From positions 36,548,646-36,612,645 of the forward strand of contig NC_057925.1 of the NCBI RefSeq assembly GCF_018873765.1: a stretch of 64,000 bases of DNA. The letters are read 5' to 3'. A model generated the notes under the pieces. The model saw nothing but the letters and a program-made list of their open reading frames with translations, did not search any database and had not been told where the DNA came from. Positions within the stretch are counted from its first letter, which is position 1; each line of letters opens with the position of its first letter. The DNA comes from Telopea speciosissima. Its lineage: Eukaryota > Streptophyta > Magnoliopsida > Proteales > Proteaceae. A program made the position numbers and the translations under genes. This document shows positions 46,655 to 58,365 of this stretch, in pieces.

Positions 46655-46854
46655 AAACTGATACTATGTTAAGATTGTGTTTGAATGGAAGTGTGTTCTC
46701 CTTTCTATTCATTGTAAATATATGGATCTATACAAGAGGATATACATAAAATAATAGAAGATTGGATGAAGATGTGGAAGGATAAGAATGAGATAATATG
46801 GTGAATCGTGAGTGAATCACGTCCAATATGTGCGTGAGAGAATCACATCCAATA
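46655..46854 (-). mobile_element. Copia A 5' LTR and primer-binding site
   Basis: LTR 46667-46854 (188 bp), ending cttaaca on the minus strand. It is followed by tagtatcag at 46658-46666, a mutated form of the initiator-Met primer-binding site. Confidence 0.75.
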
Positions 46855-46884
46855 ACCTTGTCTCCAAAATGTCTTCCTCTTTAG

Positions 46885-47019
46885 GGCTGTGTATTCCTCA
46901 AGTCAGGCAGAAGATCCGAGCAAGAACCATTAACTGAATTTATCAGTATTGTCAGTGATTGTGCTCTTGACAGACCACATATAAAGTTCCTTATGCATGG
47001 TTCTGACGTGAAGCTATAG
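46885..47019 (+). other. Unidentified exon-like open stretch
   Basis: After an AG at 46883-46884 one frame stays open for 44 codons (LTEFISIVSDCALDRPHIKF, then LMHGSDVKL) to a TAG. Amino-acid usage looks protein-like, but I do not recognise a family. It could be an exon relic or chance. Confidence 0.25.
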
Positions 47020-47499
47020 TTGAGGGTCCGTCCGGGCTGTGAGTTCTTATTTCTTAAACCGCTCTTTGATTCCGTCTGCTACACGTGTCTTCATACCATT
47101 GGAGATTAGATTCCGTATACATTACACCACAAGTAATGGCTGTCTCTATATAACCCTACTATTAATTATATTTTTCACCCAATCAGTCATTTGATATCTC
47201 AAATATAGAAGTTCTCACCAGTCAATTTTTTATTTCTAATTTTGAGAAGTATAATAGTTTCCCAACTTTTCATTGGTTCAGATTTCTTAGGTTTGTGATA
47301 TTATGATTTTCATTTAAGAAGATGATCAAGTTTTTGATTTTCAGTGGATATTTTGGTTATCTTAGAATAAAACAGCAAGATTAGAAATAAGCGTGGCGAC
47401 CAAGAATGACAAAAAAGAAAAAATGTTTTGCTTAATGTAAAAAGACAACCTCTAAGACTCTAGACATTGAATTGACTTCGAATTGAATATGTATTAATA

Positions 47500-47965
47500 C
47501 AATCATTTGAATTTAGCCAACGATTGGCTGAATCTATGCCGTTCCTTGTCCGTTTTTCCTACCTTCTTTTGTATTTGTTTATTGTGTAACTTCATCTATA
47601 AGGCCATTTCGAGAATTATGGTGAACAGGCTTCGTCCTATCTTGAATAAAATTATCTCATTCAGCCAAAATGATTTTATTAAAGGAAGGCATATTCAAGA
47701 TAATGTCCTTATCTGCCATGAATTATTCCACAAAATCAAGCACACCAGACAAGGTAACAAGGGCTATTTTTCTCTTAAGGTTGATATGAGTAAGGCTTAT
47801 GACTGTGTGGAATGGAATTTTCACTATGGCGGAGGCTAGAGCTTTAACGGAGGTTCTTCGGAGTATTGTAGATTTTACGGGCAAGCTTTGAATCTTAACA
47901 AAACAAGAGCTCAGTTCAGTCCCACGGTGAGTTCCGCAGTTAAGAGACAATTGAGAGAGTTCTTT
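47500..47965 (+). mobile_element. LINE reverse-transcriptase fragment with internal deletion
   Basis: YKAISRIMVNRLRPILNKII, QNDFIKGRHIQDNVLICHEL and YFSLKVDMSKAYDCVEWNF match the N-terminal RT region of plant LINEs. At about 47825 it jumps to MAEARALTEVLRSIVDFTGQ and LNLNKTRAQFS, which lies some 150 residues further on in intact elements, so an internal piece is deleted. It abuts the truncated LTR of the next element. Confidence 0.8.
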
Positions 47966-49035
47966 CAAATTATTCACCCTTCTTTTTAGCATTTCAGAAA
48001 ATATTAAAAATAGTATACATGCATAAAAATTCACAAAAAAGTAATGGGATACATATTTCATCAGGATTGATTTTATGGTATCATTAATCACTGACATGAA
48101 TGTTTGATCATTTTCATAGGTGTTCCCCACCATGTTAGGGATGTAGATGTCATTTTTCTATTTGTTGTGAAAATCCAAGAAAATCAGAAAAAATACATTT
48201 CTAAGCATTAAATTCTGTTTTAAGTTGTTTTAGAATATTTTCATATGCATACATGCCCACCATGAATCATAACCATGTATAAAAAGTCATTCTTGCCCTT
48301 AGGGGTATTTTGGTCATTTTGTGATCAAATAATATTTAGGGCCTTGGAAAGGTTTCTATCACTTTATTGGCATGTTTTATGTATAAGTTTGCATTTTCAT
48401 GTATATTTGTATTTTTGCCTTAATAGGGGCATTTTGGTAATTTTACCACTTTGTAGCATTGTATATATTTTAATGATTCACATGCATCCTGCTAATCATG
48501 TTTTAATCATTTCAGCATTTAAATGTGATCTCTTGCCTTTGTACATATTTTGGTCGTCTAGGGCATTTTCATAATTTTGGCCATTTTGGCTCTACATAAT
48601 CACCTAACTTAGGGGTAGTAATTAGGATTAAAACATTAATTTTAATTAGCCTAATTAGGTCCATAAATTTCAACAAAGATAATCAAAACACAAAAAAAAA
48701 ATAGTTTAATTAGGTGCATAATACGTATAACACAACAGTATACAATAGAGTTTGGTCTAGGAAGACCGGCCGTCGGCCGGGAGGTTGCTGGGTGTCTAAC
48801 ACCTTCCCAGCCCGTAACTTGACACTTACCCAGAGATCTGGAGCAGACCATCCATTGAGTCATTGGAGTTAATTTAGCGTCCTTCTCTGAAGGACGGACA
48901 TCATTTGTGGGTCCTAGACCCTGATCTAGGTGGCGACTTCCTACACCATCAACTACAATCCCCGCGCCGCTCCCACACTCAGGTGCACCACGCCAGAAAG
49001 AGGTCGCGGATCAATCTTCCTCCATTGTACCTACA
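47966..49035 (+). mobile_element. 5' LTR, truncated to its last ~1.07 kb
   Basis: Aligns with 56764-57827 and ends ttgtacctaca. The first ~1.56 kb present in the 3' LTR is missing. LINE sequence occupies that place. Confidence 0.88.
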
Positions 49036-49053
49036 GTGGCGACTCCACTAGGG
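49036..49053 (+). other. Primer-binding site
   Basis: gtggcgactccactaggg follows the LTR end directly. This resembles the Ogre/Tat site, which I recall as complementary to an arginine tRNA. Confidence 0.7.
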
Positions 49054-50312
49054 ATCGTCAGACTTCTGATTGACCATACTCTTTGTTGTATACTTGTTAT
49101 GTTATACATATTTGTCTGTATATATCATAATTGTACTGATTACATCATGCATCATGTACGGAGTGAAATCAAACGACGAGGGAACTCCCTGTTGTGTCTC
49201 TACCCCCAGGGAGGTGAGACACATCATACTAAGTACTCTTAGATCGGATGATACCCGCTTCTTACATAAGAGTGTTTGAAGTGAAATTAGGCAACGACGA
49301 TGTTCCTTACGAATATTCTGAGTTCAACTGATGGCCACTTTTTGCTCTACACTCATGTACACACTCACGGCATGGAATCACTTTAACTGCGTGGTTTAGT
49401 CATTGGAACCCATGTGTAGTCATGGGTAATCCGCAGCTAAGTCACACCCTTTGATACTATACTTTATGGATTTAGAATCACTGGCAAGGGTGGCCATTAG
49501 TGTGTTGTGGGGTGCATTCGATACTAAAAAAAGGCACTAGTTTGACCATTCTAAGATCGACTGATCTACTCCCCTGGTATATCAAAGGAACCACGTACCC
49601 ATGACTCGCTTATACGAGCGATAGGTATATCGGTTCTGTCAAGGGTGACCTGTTCTGTCCTATTAGCCTACCCTTTGCATGCATCATGTAGTGGATATAG
49701 ATCTGAATCATTAGGAATGCCACAAATGTAAAATTGTTTGAGACTTGGGTTAGAACTCCCTATTAACCAATTCTACCCGTTTCAGTCTTCGCCCACCAAC
49801 GGATAAATATGGTCCATCTTTAACGTTAAGATTTAAGTGTTGGTAACTACATCAGCGTTGACTTATGTATCCACACCGCGTGGTCAATACCGTAGGGTGA
49901 TGCCTACACAATCGATCCGGTGTGACGTACATTTCAACCTAGTAAAGGTACCACGTCTCTATCTCGATGTTAGGGACAGACCAAGTTCATCCATTACATG
50001 GTTCTCGATCATTGTTTCAACGTAGAACTAGAAATAGGGTTTGTTCTTACCTAAGCCACCCTCGTATGGTTCGGTCATTTTGTTTTGCGCATGATTCTTG
50101 CTTTGTGTTCTATCAAATGAGTGAGTCCATCCCTTAACATCCCTTCTATTCTGTCATTGAGTCATCTCACCTCAAGTCGAACCTGATCAAGGTGTGTTTC
50201 TCAGTTGTAAGGCACCATTTTCCAACAACATAATCAACCTCTGAGGGCCTGAAGGGACGGCCGTCTTGTCATAATATCATCACCACCAGTTAGTCAAGGT
50301 ATTTCGTTTACC
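49054..50312 (+). other. Leader of the Tat/Ogre-like element
   Basis: About 1.26 kb of non-coding sequence between the primer-binding site and gag. Short open frames occur but no domain was recognised. Confidence 0.6.
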
Positions 50313-51593
50313 ATGAGCTCAATCGGAAATCCCCCTATCGGAGAAGAGTCTTTGCAAGAGCAGATGAACAAATTGCAAGAGACAGTGACCAATTTGTCAG
50401 CAATATTTCAGTCACAATTTCAAGCTAGTAGACAACTAGAGTATGAGCAGAGTGTTCCTCGTACCCCGCGGAGCATCCGACACATGATGTTGGATGAGGA
50501 AGAAGATGTGGTGTTCAAGCAACACCAAAATCCTGAAGAACCCTCTGAGACAGAGAGGGAGAAGCTTATGCATGAGAAGTTGGAGAAGCTCGAGTTAGCT
50601 TTCAAGAATGTAAAGGGCATCGAAGATCAAATTATTGATGCGGAAGGAATATGTTTCTTTCCTGAAGCGCGGTTTCCTTTGAATTTCAAATACAAGGGTG
50701 AGAAATTCACTGGAAAAGGAGATCCTAGAGCCCATCTCAGAGCATATATTGAGCAGATGAGGATAGACAAGCTTACCCCTGAGCAAATGGGACAGGCCTT
50801 CCAGCTGAGTCTCAAGGATACAACTCTCCAATGGCTCATGAACCTTGACCTGTCTCAGACTCGTACCTGGAATGATATGATCAAGGCATTCAACCACCAG
50901 TACTCTTATAACACTAATATTGAGCTGACTCGTCGGGATCTCGAGACAACAAAGCAAGAGCCCAATGAGACCTTCACAGCTTACTTGATAAGGTTCCTCG
51001 ATAAAGCATCACTGATGGCAAATCGTCCCGTTGAGTGAGAACAAGTGGCAATGGTCGTCAGAGGATCGCAATCCCACCTCAAGAAGTATCTGTTTTCACA
51101 ACCATTGACTTCATTCAACTCATTGATAATAGCTGGGCAACAAATTGAGGATGAATTATCCCATGGGTCGCTTCCAGAGATGGATCGTTATGCCCCTAGT
51201 TCAAGTGGGGGCAAGAAGAACTTCCCAAAGAAGGCCCCCCAGGTGAACCTTGTGCTTCCTACTCCAGTCATGTCTCTGTCATCAGCTCCACCTCCCACCA
51301 CTTATGCACAAAGGGCGGCTCCACCACAGAAGCCACCGAGAGAATTCACAGATCTCGGAATGCCATTAAGTCGTGTCTTCACCAAGCTACTCAATGCAGG
51401 TCTGATTGAGGCAGTAGAGCCTCGGTTTGTCCCTCAGCCTCCACCATGCTGGTATAAACCTGAAAAGTATTGTGTCTACCACACACAACATGGACACTCT
51501 ACTGATGACTGTCTAATCCTTCGGCACAAGATACAAGACCTTTGGAAGCTGGAACATTTGAGTTGCATCCCAAACAGCAGCAGCCAAATGTGA
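50313..51593 (+). pseudogene. Tat/Ogre-like gag, one in-frame stop
   Basis: One frame of 426 codons from ATG 50313 to TGA 51591, interrupted once by TGA at 51036-51038. It opens MSSIGNPPIGEESLQEQMNK (coiled-coil-like), followed by the capsid segment KFTGKGDPRAHLRAYIEQMR, TLQWLMNLDLSQTRTWNDMI and ETFTAYLIRFLDKASLM. The C-terminal part includes YCVYHTQHGHSTDDCLILRH, a Cys/His motif typical of this gag type. It is the only coding region in the element. Confidence 0.9.
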
Positions 51594-54066
51594 TAACCAA
51601 TCCCCTCCCGACACATCCAAAGTGAGGGAAGCAGAATCGCCCGAAGGCGTTAAACTACGGTCATTAAATTGATGAGAATAGTCTTGCTGGCTGACTTAAA
51701 ATGATTCCAGGCTCCTAGCTCCGGCTAGAAGGGCACTATGACACTACTGCACGGAGATGGAGAATGCAAACTGAAGACGTTACCGGGTCCGGATATGAGT
51801 CCCGTAGGTCTTTGGATTCTCCTTTTGTCGAGTCTCCTTCTGTAAATGCCTCTTGATGTGCTTATTCCATCAGTTATCAATAAATTATCTCTTTTCTACA
51901 TAAACATTCTTCTCTACTCTTTGCTTTCCCTCAATGTTGAAGATGATCTTCGTGATAATAAAAATGAAAAGAAAAATATGGTGTCGAAGTCTTGACAATA
52001 AAAGTTCTTGAGCTTTCCAAACATCTGATCCCCTTCAAATGAGCATGGAGCTTAGAAGGAGATTTCACTTCATTGAACCTGCTAAGGGAGGCCATCCTTG
52101 ACCGCTAGCTATGCTAAATAATCCTAAAACATTGGAATCCACTAGTTACCACTTTAGGCCTCAGCCTACTCATTTGGAAAACCTATTTTAGCTTACCCTC
52201 TAACCCATCACCAAAGTACCCTTGATATATGTAGTCCTAACCGCTCCCAGGGTCTGATTGGAAACATTTTTATATCAAAGTTTGATATTGCCGGGAGCAA
52301 TAAAGGGAAAAGGAGAATCCCCAAGATTTAGATTGTGAAAAGAAAAATTATATTCTAGAGAAGATTCAAGAATCCAAGCTAGTGGCAAAGAAAAAAACGA
52401 GTTAAAGAAAAAAAACTGTGATGACAATCCAAAAAAAAAAGGAACAAAAAAAAATTCAAAAAAAAAAAAGTAAGAAAAAAAAATAAAAAAGTCAAGGGAA
52501 TGCATTAGTTTGAGCAAGGTTGAGAAAAATCTTACAAGTAACCAGGGGCAAAATTGCCAAATTTCTCAGTCTAACTTTTGGGGAACAAATTGTAAAACCT
52601 CTTAGTCAAATCTTTGAAAAGAAAAATTGCCAAACCTTTGAAGGTGGAACTGCCAAGCTTTCAATTAACCTTTTGAGGCAAAAATTACAGAATTCTGGTT
52701 GGACCCTAGGGGCATATCTGAGCCTTTACCATCTCGTAGAACCCATGTCCTAAACCCCATTACAACCTAATAAGTCCTCCTAGGTAAAACGCGGTGAGAT
52801 CTTTGTCGATGGCTCTGAGCTCACCCGGCTACGATGGAACTTAATTATCAAGGCTTTGACACCATAAAAGCACGAACTACGTTTGACCTGATTCCCAACT
52901 TCGGATACGTAGGCAGCTTTCCAGCTCGATCACACCACCCATCACATCTTTTCATCAAACCTAATTTTCTTACCATCATTAGGATGGAACTACGGTTTGA
53001 CCTGATTCCTCAAAGGGAGGATACGTAGGCAGCTTGAAAAAAAAAATACAACAAGCTCGGTCAAAAATAAGAAAAAAAAATCATAAAAAAAGATTCATCA
53101 CCCATATCATCTCTGTCATTCTACTTTCTTCCATTCCCAAAGTTCAAATCTCTTCTGATCTTAATCTGTGAGATTTCCAAACCCTTTTCTCACCTTAATG
53201 TTCATCCATTGTGCAATTCCTATTCTCACTAATAAACTCGTCATTCTCCAATCATTCTCCATGAAATCTGCCAACCTGGCCATCAACTTCATCATCACCT
53301 CTGGCTAAGATAAGTCTTTTATCTCAAACGGAACATTTCACCTTGTAATCTTCTATTGTTATCCGGATCCAGTGGCATGATTACACTATTGAAAACTCCG
53401 TCAGTTATTTGTAGTCTGACATGATACACTGCAGAGTCCAAGTAAAACAAGAGAAGAGAAAAAAAAAAAAAGGAAGAAAAAAAAAAAAAAGGAAGAGAAA
53501 AGAAAAAGAGATTCTCTCTCTCTCTTGGATTAAAAAGTAGTCCACTGATACAAATTCAACCAGGAGGCTATCATTGGATGATTCTATAATAGCTGAGTTA
53601 GAGGTCAAGCCAAGTCTAGGGGCAAGAGAAGATTTGACTTCAAAAGTCACAAGCACAGATACAAGGTAACATGCATCAATGAACATGTCTTGTCAACACA
53701 GAAGACCAGGGGGCATCAAGAAAGGGTGGTCTATGATTTGGGAAGGTGTTCATACAGATGATGAAACACATCTACCCATCCATTAGAAAAAAAAATCATC
53801 AATCTCAGCCATCCGAAAGTCACCACCACAAACTCACCATACAATCCAACCATCCAAAAACCATACCACAATCCATCATCACCGTCACCACTATCTTCAT
53901 CTGAACATAGACTCTCTCCTTTGCATGAACATAGTGTTAGGATTGTGAGCATGAATATATGTTTCGAATTGCATGCTTTTGTTTTGCAGGGAATAACTCA
54001 CCAAAGTTCATAAGCTCCTTCAATTAATAGCATTGAGACAATACAAGTTAGACTCAAAAATTTGAA
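51594..54066 (+). other. Non-coding interior where pol would be expected
   Basis: No RT, integrase or protease motif was seen in any frame. It includes low-complexity A-rich stretches (52380-52500, 53038-53090, 53455-53510) and two related segments at about 52850-52920 and 52983-53033 sharing gtttgacctgattcc and ggatacgtaggcagctt. Confidence 0.7.
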
Positions 54067-54690
54067 TTTGCCGATATAGTGCATTTTCATCCAACATCGA
54101 ATTTGCCGATTGAGTGTATTTTCATCCAACATCGAATTTGCCGATAGAATGCATTTTCATCTAACATCGAATTTGCCGATTGAGTGCATTTTCACCCAAC
54201 ATTGAATTTGCCGATAGAGTGCATTTTCATCCAACATCGAATTTGCCGATTGAATGCATTTTCATCCAACATCGAATTTACCGATAGAGTGCATTTTCAC
54301 TCAACATCGAATTTGTCAATTGAGTGCATTTTCACCCAACATCTAATTTGCCGATAGAGTGCATTTTTATCCGACATTGAATTTGTCGATAGAGTGCATT
54401 TTCTTTCAACATCGATTTTTCCGATAGAGTGCATTTTCACCCAACATTCGAATTTGTCGATAGAGTGCATTTTCACCCAACATCGAAGTTGCCAATAGAG
54501 TGCATTTTCACCCAACATCGAATTTGCCGATAGAGTGCATTTTCATCTAACATCGAATTTGCCGATATAGTGTATTTTCATCCAACATCAAATATGCCGA
54601 TAGAGTACATTTTCACCCAATATCGAATTTGCCGATTGAGTGCATTTTCACCCGACATCGAATTTTCCACTTGAGTGCATTTTCAACCTT
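54067..54690. repeat. Tandem array, 18 copies of a 35-bp unit
   Basis: The unit starts tttgccgatagagtgcattt and ends tcatccaacatcgaa. Copies alternate between gatagag-like and gattgag-like forms for the first nine units, indicating an older 70-bp dimer period, then become mainly one form. One unit has an extra base. There are no spacers between units. Such arrays upstream of the 3' LTR are known in Tat/Ogre elements. Confidence 0.95.
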
Positions 54691-55186
54691 CGTGTTGACT
54701 TCTAGTCTAATCTGCCCAGGAGTGCCAATACTAGCTGCACATATTTTTTCCCCAAATAAGTGCATTTTGCCCCCTAGTGAGTCACTGTTTTGTATTACTA
54801 TTTGAAACCATCAAACCAACATCCACTGTCATTGTTGTTTGTCATAGTGTTATTAGTCTATTGCATCCATGTATCTCTTGGAGGTATACCATCTTGTTTA
54901 TGTCGTCTGTCAGCCGATGGAGAGCCCTGTCAGACTATATCAGTCACAATGCACTATAAGCTTTACCTGTTTCTGTTGTAGCTAATTGTATGATAAATTA
55001 CCTTGATTTCATCGAATTTCATTGTACACCGCCGTGATTTTACCGCATTTCATTGTACACTGTACTTCACCGATGGTTTCAAATTCCCACATTCATGAGC
55101 AAGATGTGGGAAGTTTTCGTTTTTGCTCCCCTTGTGCCAAAATTTGAGTCATTACTTTGACTTTCGTACACTGTGTGCCCTCAGTC

Positions 55187-55196
55187 AAAGGGGGGC
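55187..55196 (+). other. Polypurine tract
   Basis: aaaggggggc lies four bases before the 3' LTR start. Confidence 0.75.
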
Positions 55197-55200
55197 ATTC

Positions 55201-57827
55201 TGTAGACGTTGAATTTTGGCACCTTGGAAGTGTGACTCGACGATGATGATCAAAGCTCGACTGGCTTGCGTGATGACCAAATGGTAGAAAATTATCAATT
55301 TACCCTTACCCCACTTTTTGTAACCAGACTGTCCCAAGTAGAGCCCAAATCCATAGGATAGCCTTATTTAATCATTTTAAGCCCACATGTGAAATTTCAC
55401 TCCAATCTGACACCTTTTGTCAAAATGACTGTTTTACCTCTGGCTTGGTTCTCAGTATCTGGACCACCCGATTTAATCTGAAATACTTTGGATGACCTCA
55501 TTTGGTCATATTAAACTTTCACGAAAAGTTTCAGCCAAACCAGATAACTTTTATGAAAATGACCATTTTGCCCCTGGCATGGTTCTTGGTACCCGAGCCA
55601 CCCGATGTGACCTGAAACCATTTGGATAACTTTATTCGGTCATATTATGCTTACACGTAAAATTTCATGTAATTTCGGTATCATTTGGACCTTAATCGGT
55701 GTGAAACACCATTTATGTGTTTTCCTCGATATCCATGCCACTTTTAGGCAAAATACGGTCATATGGGCCACACGGATGGAAAGTACGTGTTGAGACCTTT
55801 GCAACGATGTGTGGCACGTCAAAATCGGCCAGCTGGTTTGGGAGATATTAGCATTTGAATGTGGACCCTTAAAATGGAATATAAAAATTAAAAAAAAATT
55901 GATTGAACCGAGTCAGACCGGGTTAACCCAACCCAGACCAACCCAGCCTGGCCTGCATGGGCCTATCGACAGAGGCTACAGGGTCTAAGGCCCATGTGCA
56001 CAGAGCCATGGCCATGCACGGCGCATGACACACAAGACAAGCCACACCACCCCGACCCCAATCCCCTTTCTTGTCAATCGGCATTGAATGCCCAGGGCTC
56101 ATTCGGTCATTTCCTCGAACAGGTTTTTTCCTATAAATAGGAGGCCATTTGGAGGGTTTAGTGACCCAGAAAAATTCAGGACAAAATACCTTCATGAATT
56201 TCACGATTCCCTCTTTCCATCCATGCCATATAAATCCCCTTGTCATGCTTCCATAGACATAAACCATTCCTCAAATACCCTTTGTTCACCACTCTTGCCA
56301 TTCAGGGTAATCACAATTGGAGCGGCTTTCGGTGCCTTTCAAAAATAATTTCGGCCATCCAAGGATATGTAAACTGAGCCCAGACATTGCCACGCTTCAA
56401 GGGTAGTTTTTATATATTTTTAATTATTTTTATGTATTTCTTTTGATTTTCTTTAGTTAAAAGAGGTTGTTTTCAGTTAAAAAATATTCAAAAATAACAC
56501 AAGAGTGATAAAATTATGAACTTTTCAAGGATGATGTTTACCAATATGTTTGATATTCATTAATTTTCTCAAGCTCCAAATCATGGTTTGTGTGACATTT
56601 TTGCCCCTGTGATTGATTTCGGATTATGTAAAATTTGAACCTATGGGTGGGGATTTAGACAAAATCATTATGACCATGTTAAATATCATGTTTTGATTAG
56701 TGGGAAGGGGCTCTGGTTTGATCCAATTCGGATCTGTGATGGGGGATTTGTATTTTTCTTTGTTTTCCCTTCTTTTTAGTATTTCAGAAAATATTAAAAA
56801 TAGTATACATGCATAAAAATTCACAAAAAAATATTGGGATACATATTTCATCAGGATTGATTTTATGGTATCATTAATCACTAACATGAATGTTTGATCA
56901 TTTTCATAAGTGTTCCCCACCATGTTAGGGATGTAGATGTCATTTTTCTATTTGTTGTGAAAATCCAAGAAAATAAAAAAAAATACATTTCTAAGCATTA
57001 AATTCTGTTTTAAGTTGTTTTAGAATATTTTCATATGCATACATGCCCACCATGAATTATAACCATGTATAAAAAGTCATTCTTGCCCTTAGGGGTATTT
57101 TGGTCATTTTGCGATCAAATCATATTTAGGGCCTTGGAAAGGTTTCTATCACTTTATTGGCATGTTTTAAGTATAAGTTTGCATTTTCATGCATATTTGT
57201 ATTTTTACCTTAATAGGGGCATTTTGGTAATTTTGCCACTTTGTAGCATTGTATATATTTTAATGATTCACATGCATGCTGTTAATCATGTTTTAATCAT
57301 TTCAGCATTTAAATGTGATTTCTTGCTTTTGTACATATTTTGGTCTTCTAGGGACATTTTCATAATTTTGATCATTTTGGCTCTACATAATCACCTAACT
57401 TAGGGATAAGAATTAGGATTAAAACATTAATTTTAATTAGCCTAATTAGGTCCATAAATTTCAACAAAGATAATCAAAACACAAAAAAAAAAAAAGTTTA
57501 ATTAGGTGCATAATACGTATAACACAACAGTATACAATAGAGTTTGGTCTAGGAAGACCGGCCGTCGGCCGGACAGTTGCTGGGTGCCTAACACCTTCCC
57601 AGCCCGTAACTTGACACTTACCCAGAGATCTGGAGCAGATCATCCATTGAGTCATTGGAGTTAATTTAGCGCCTTTCTCTGAAGGACGGACACTATTTGT
57701 GGGTCTTAGACCCTGATCTAGGTGGCGACTTCCTACACCATCAACTACAATCCCCGCGCCACTCCCACACTCAGGTGCACCACGCCAGAAAGAGGTTGCG
57801 GATTGATCTTCCTCCGTTGTACCTACA
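55201..57827 (+). mobile_element. 3' LTR, 2627 bp
   Basis: Starts tgtagacgttgaattttgg after the polypurine tract and ends gttgtacctaca. The ends form a short tgtag/ctaca inverted repeat. It contains a tataaatagg TATA-like box near 56133. Its last 1.06 kb match the truncated 5' LTR. Confidence 0.88.
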
Positions 57828-58356
57828 AGCCCACATAGCTACTTTTCATTAATAGCATACGTGCATGCACACACAAACAAAGACAAAGACAAGCACAAAC
57901 AGGTATCAGTTTTTGAATTATTCATTGCTTGAGAAAGATGGAAGAAATATTTTAATTTGAAATTGGTTTGTTGATCATAGAAGAAATAATTTAATTCAAA
58001 GGAAAATATTCCGTGGTTTGTTAGCCAATCATGGTTAGATGTGAAAGACTACCTGGATTTTATTCAATGGAACATTACTCATTACTTTAGGGAAGCAAAT
58101 TCAGTGACCGATATTTGGCAAAAGAGGTGACAAAGAAGGATTATCTTCAACTTTGATTGTGTAACCTCATCATATTCAGCTAGAACTTGAGTGGGATGTC
58201 TTTTCTAAACCACGATACCGATTTTCATAGTACTTTCAATGATGTTTGTTGGAGATGGTCTCTGCTAATGGTTTTACCGGATGTGGAACTTTGAGCTTCT
58301 TTTTTATTTTATCTAATCGTCTGGGTATGTCTCGACATTAATTCCGTAACTTCTTT
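57828..58356 (+). other. Intergenic with a possible LINE RNase H remnant
   Basis: At about 58020-58130 a frame reads SWLDVKDYLDFIQWNITHYF and REANSVTDIWQK, resembling the end of a plant LINE RNase H domain (HYFREANSVAD-type). Nothing else was recognised. Confidence 0.4.
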
Positions 58357-58365
58357 TATTTTTAT
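58357..58365. repeat. 9-bp target-site duplication, left
   Basis: tatttttat, identical to 59874-59882. Confidence 0.82.

Larger units (their letters stand above)
34671..46854 (-). mobile_element. Copia retrotransposon A (old, gag-less, split)
   Basis: Minus-strand element: 5' LTR 46667-46854, a primer-binding site, protease, integrase (to about 45444), interruption by Copia B (36814-45438), then the rest of integrase, RT and RNase H (36808-34730), a purine tract and a truncated 3' LTR (34671-34722). The primer-binding site leads almost directly into the protease, so gag has been lost. Numerous stops and frameshifts are present. Confidence 0.88.
47966..57827 (+). mobile_element. Tat/Ogre-like Ty3/Gypsy element, gag only
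   Basis: Truncated 5' LTR (47966-49035), primer-binding site, ~1.2-kb leader, gag (50313-51593), about 3.6 kb without pol, a 35-bp tandem array, a polypurine tract and a full 2.6-kb 3' LTR. Long LTRs, this gag type and a tandem-repeat region before the 3' LTR are known traits of the Tat/Ogre group. No protease, RT, RNase H or integrase was found in any frame, so it is non-autonomous. LTR copies look about 95% identical by eye where both exist, so insertion was fairly recent. Confidence 0.88.

Noticed and set aside
48275..48574. 99-aa frame, repeated at 57065-57403
   Set aside because: Both lie in the LTRs of the same Gypsy element, and the frame is not kept by any coding signal.
52275..52517. 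Phe-rich 80-aa minus-strand frame, possible membrane protein
   Set aside because: Produced by A-rich low-complexity DNA inside the Gypsy element.
54297..54518. Minus-strand 73-aa frame of repeated CWVKMHSIDKF-like units
   Set aside because: It is just the 35-bp tandem array read in one frame; 35 is not a multiple of 3 and the frame survives only by variation among units.
54067..54690. Possible CRISPR-like array
   Set aside because: Units are directly adjacent with no unique spacers, and the context is a plant retrotransposon.
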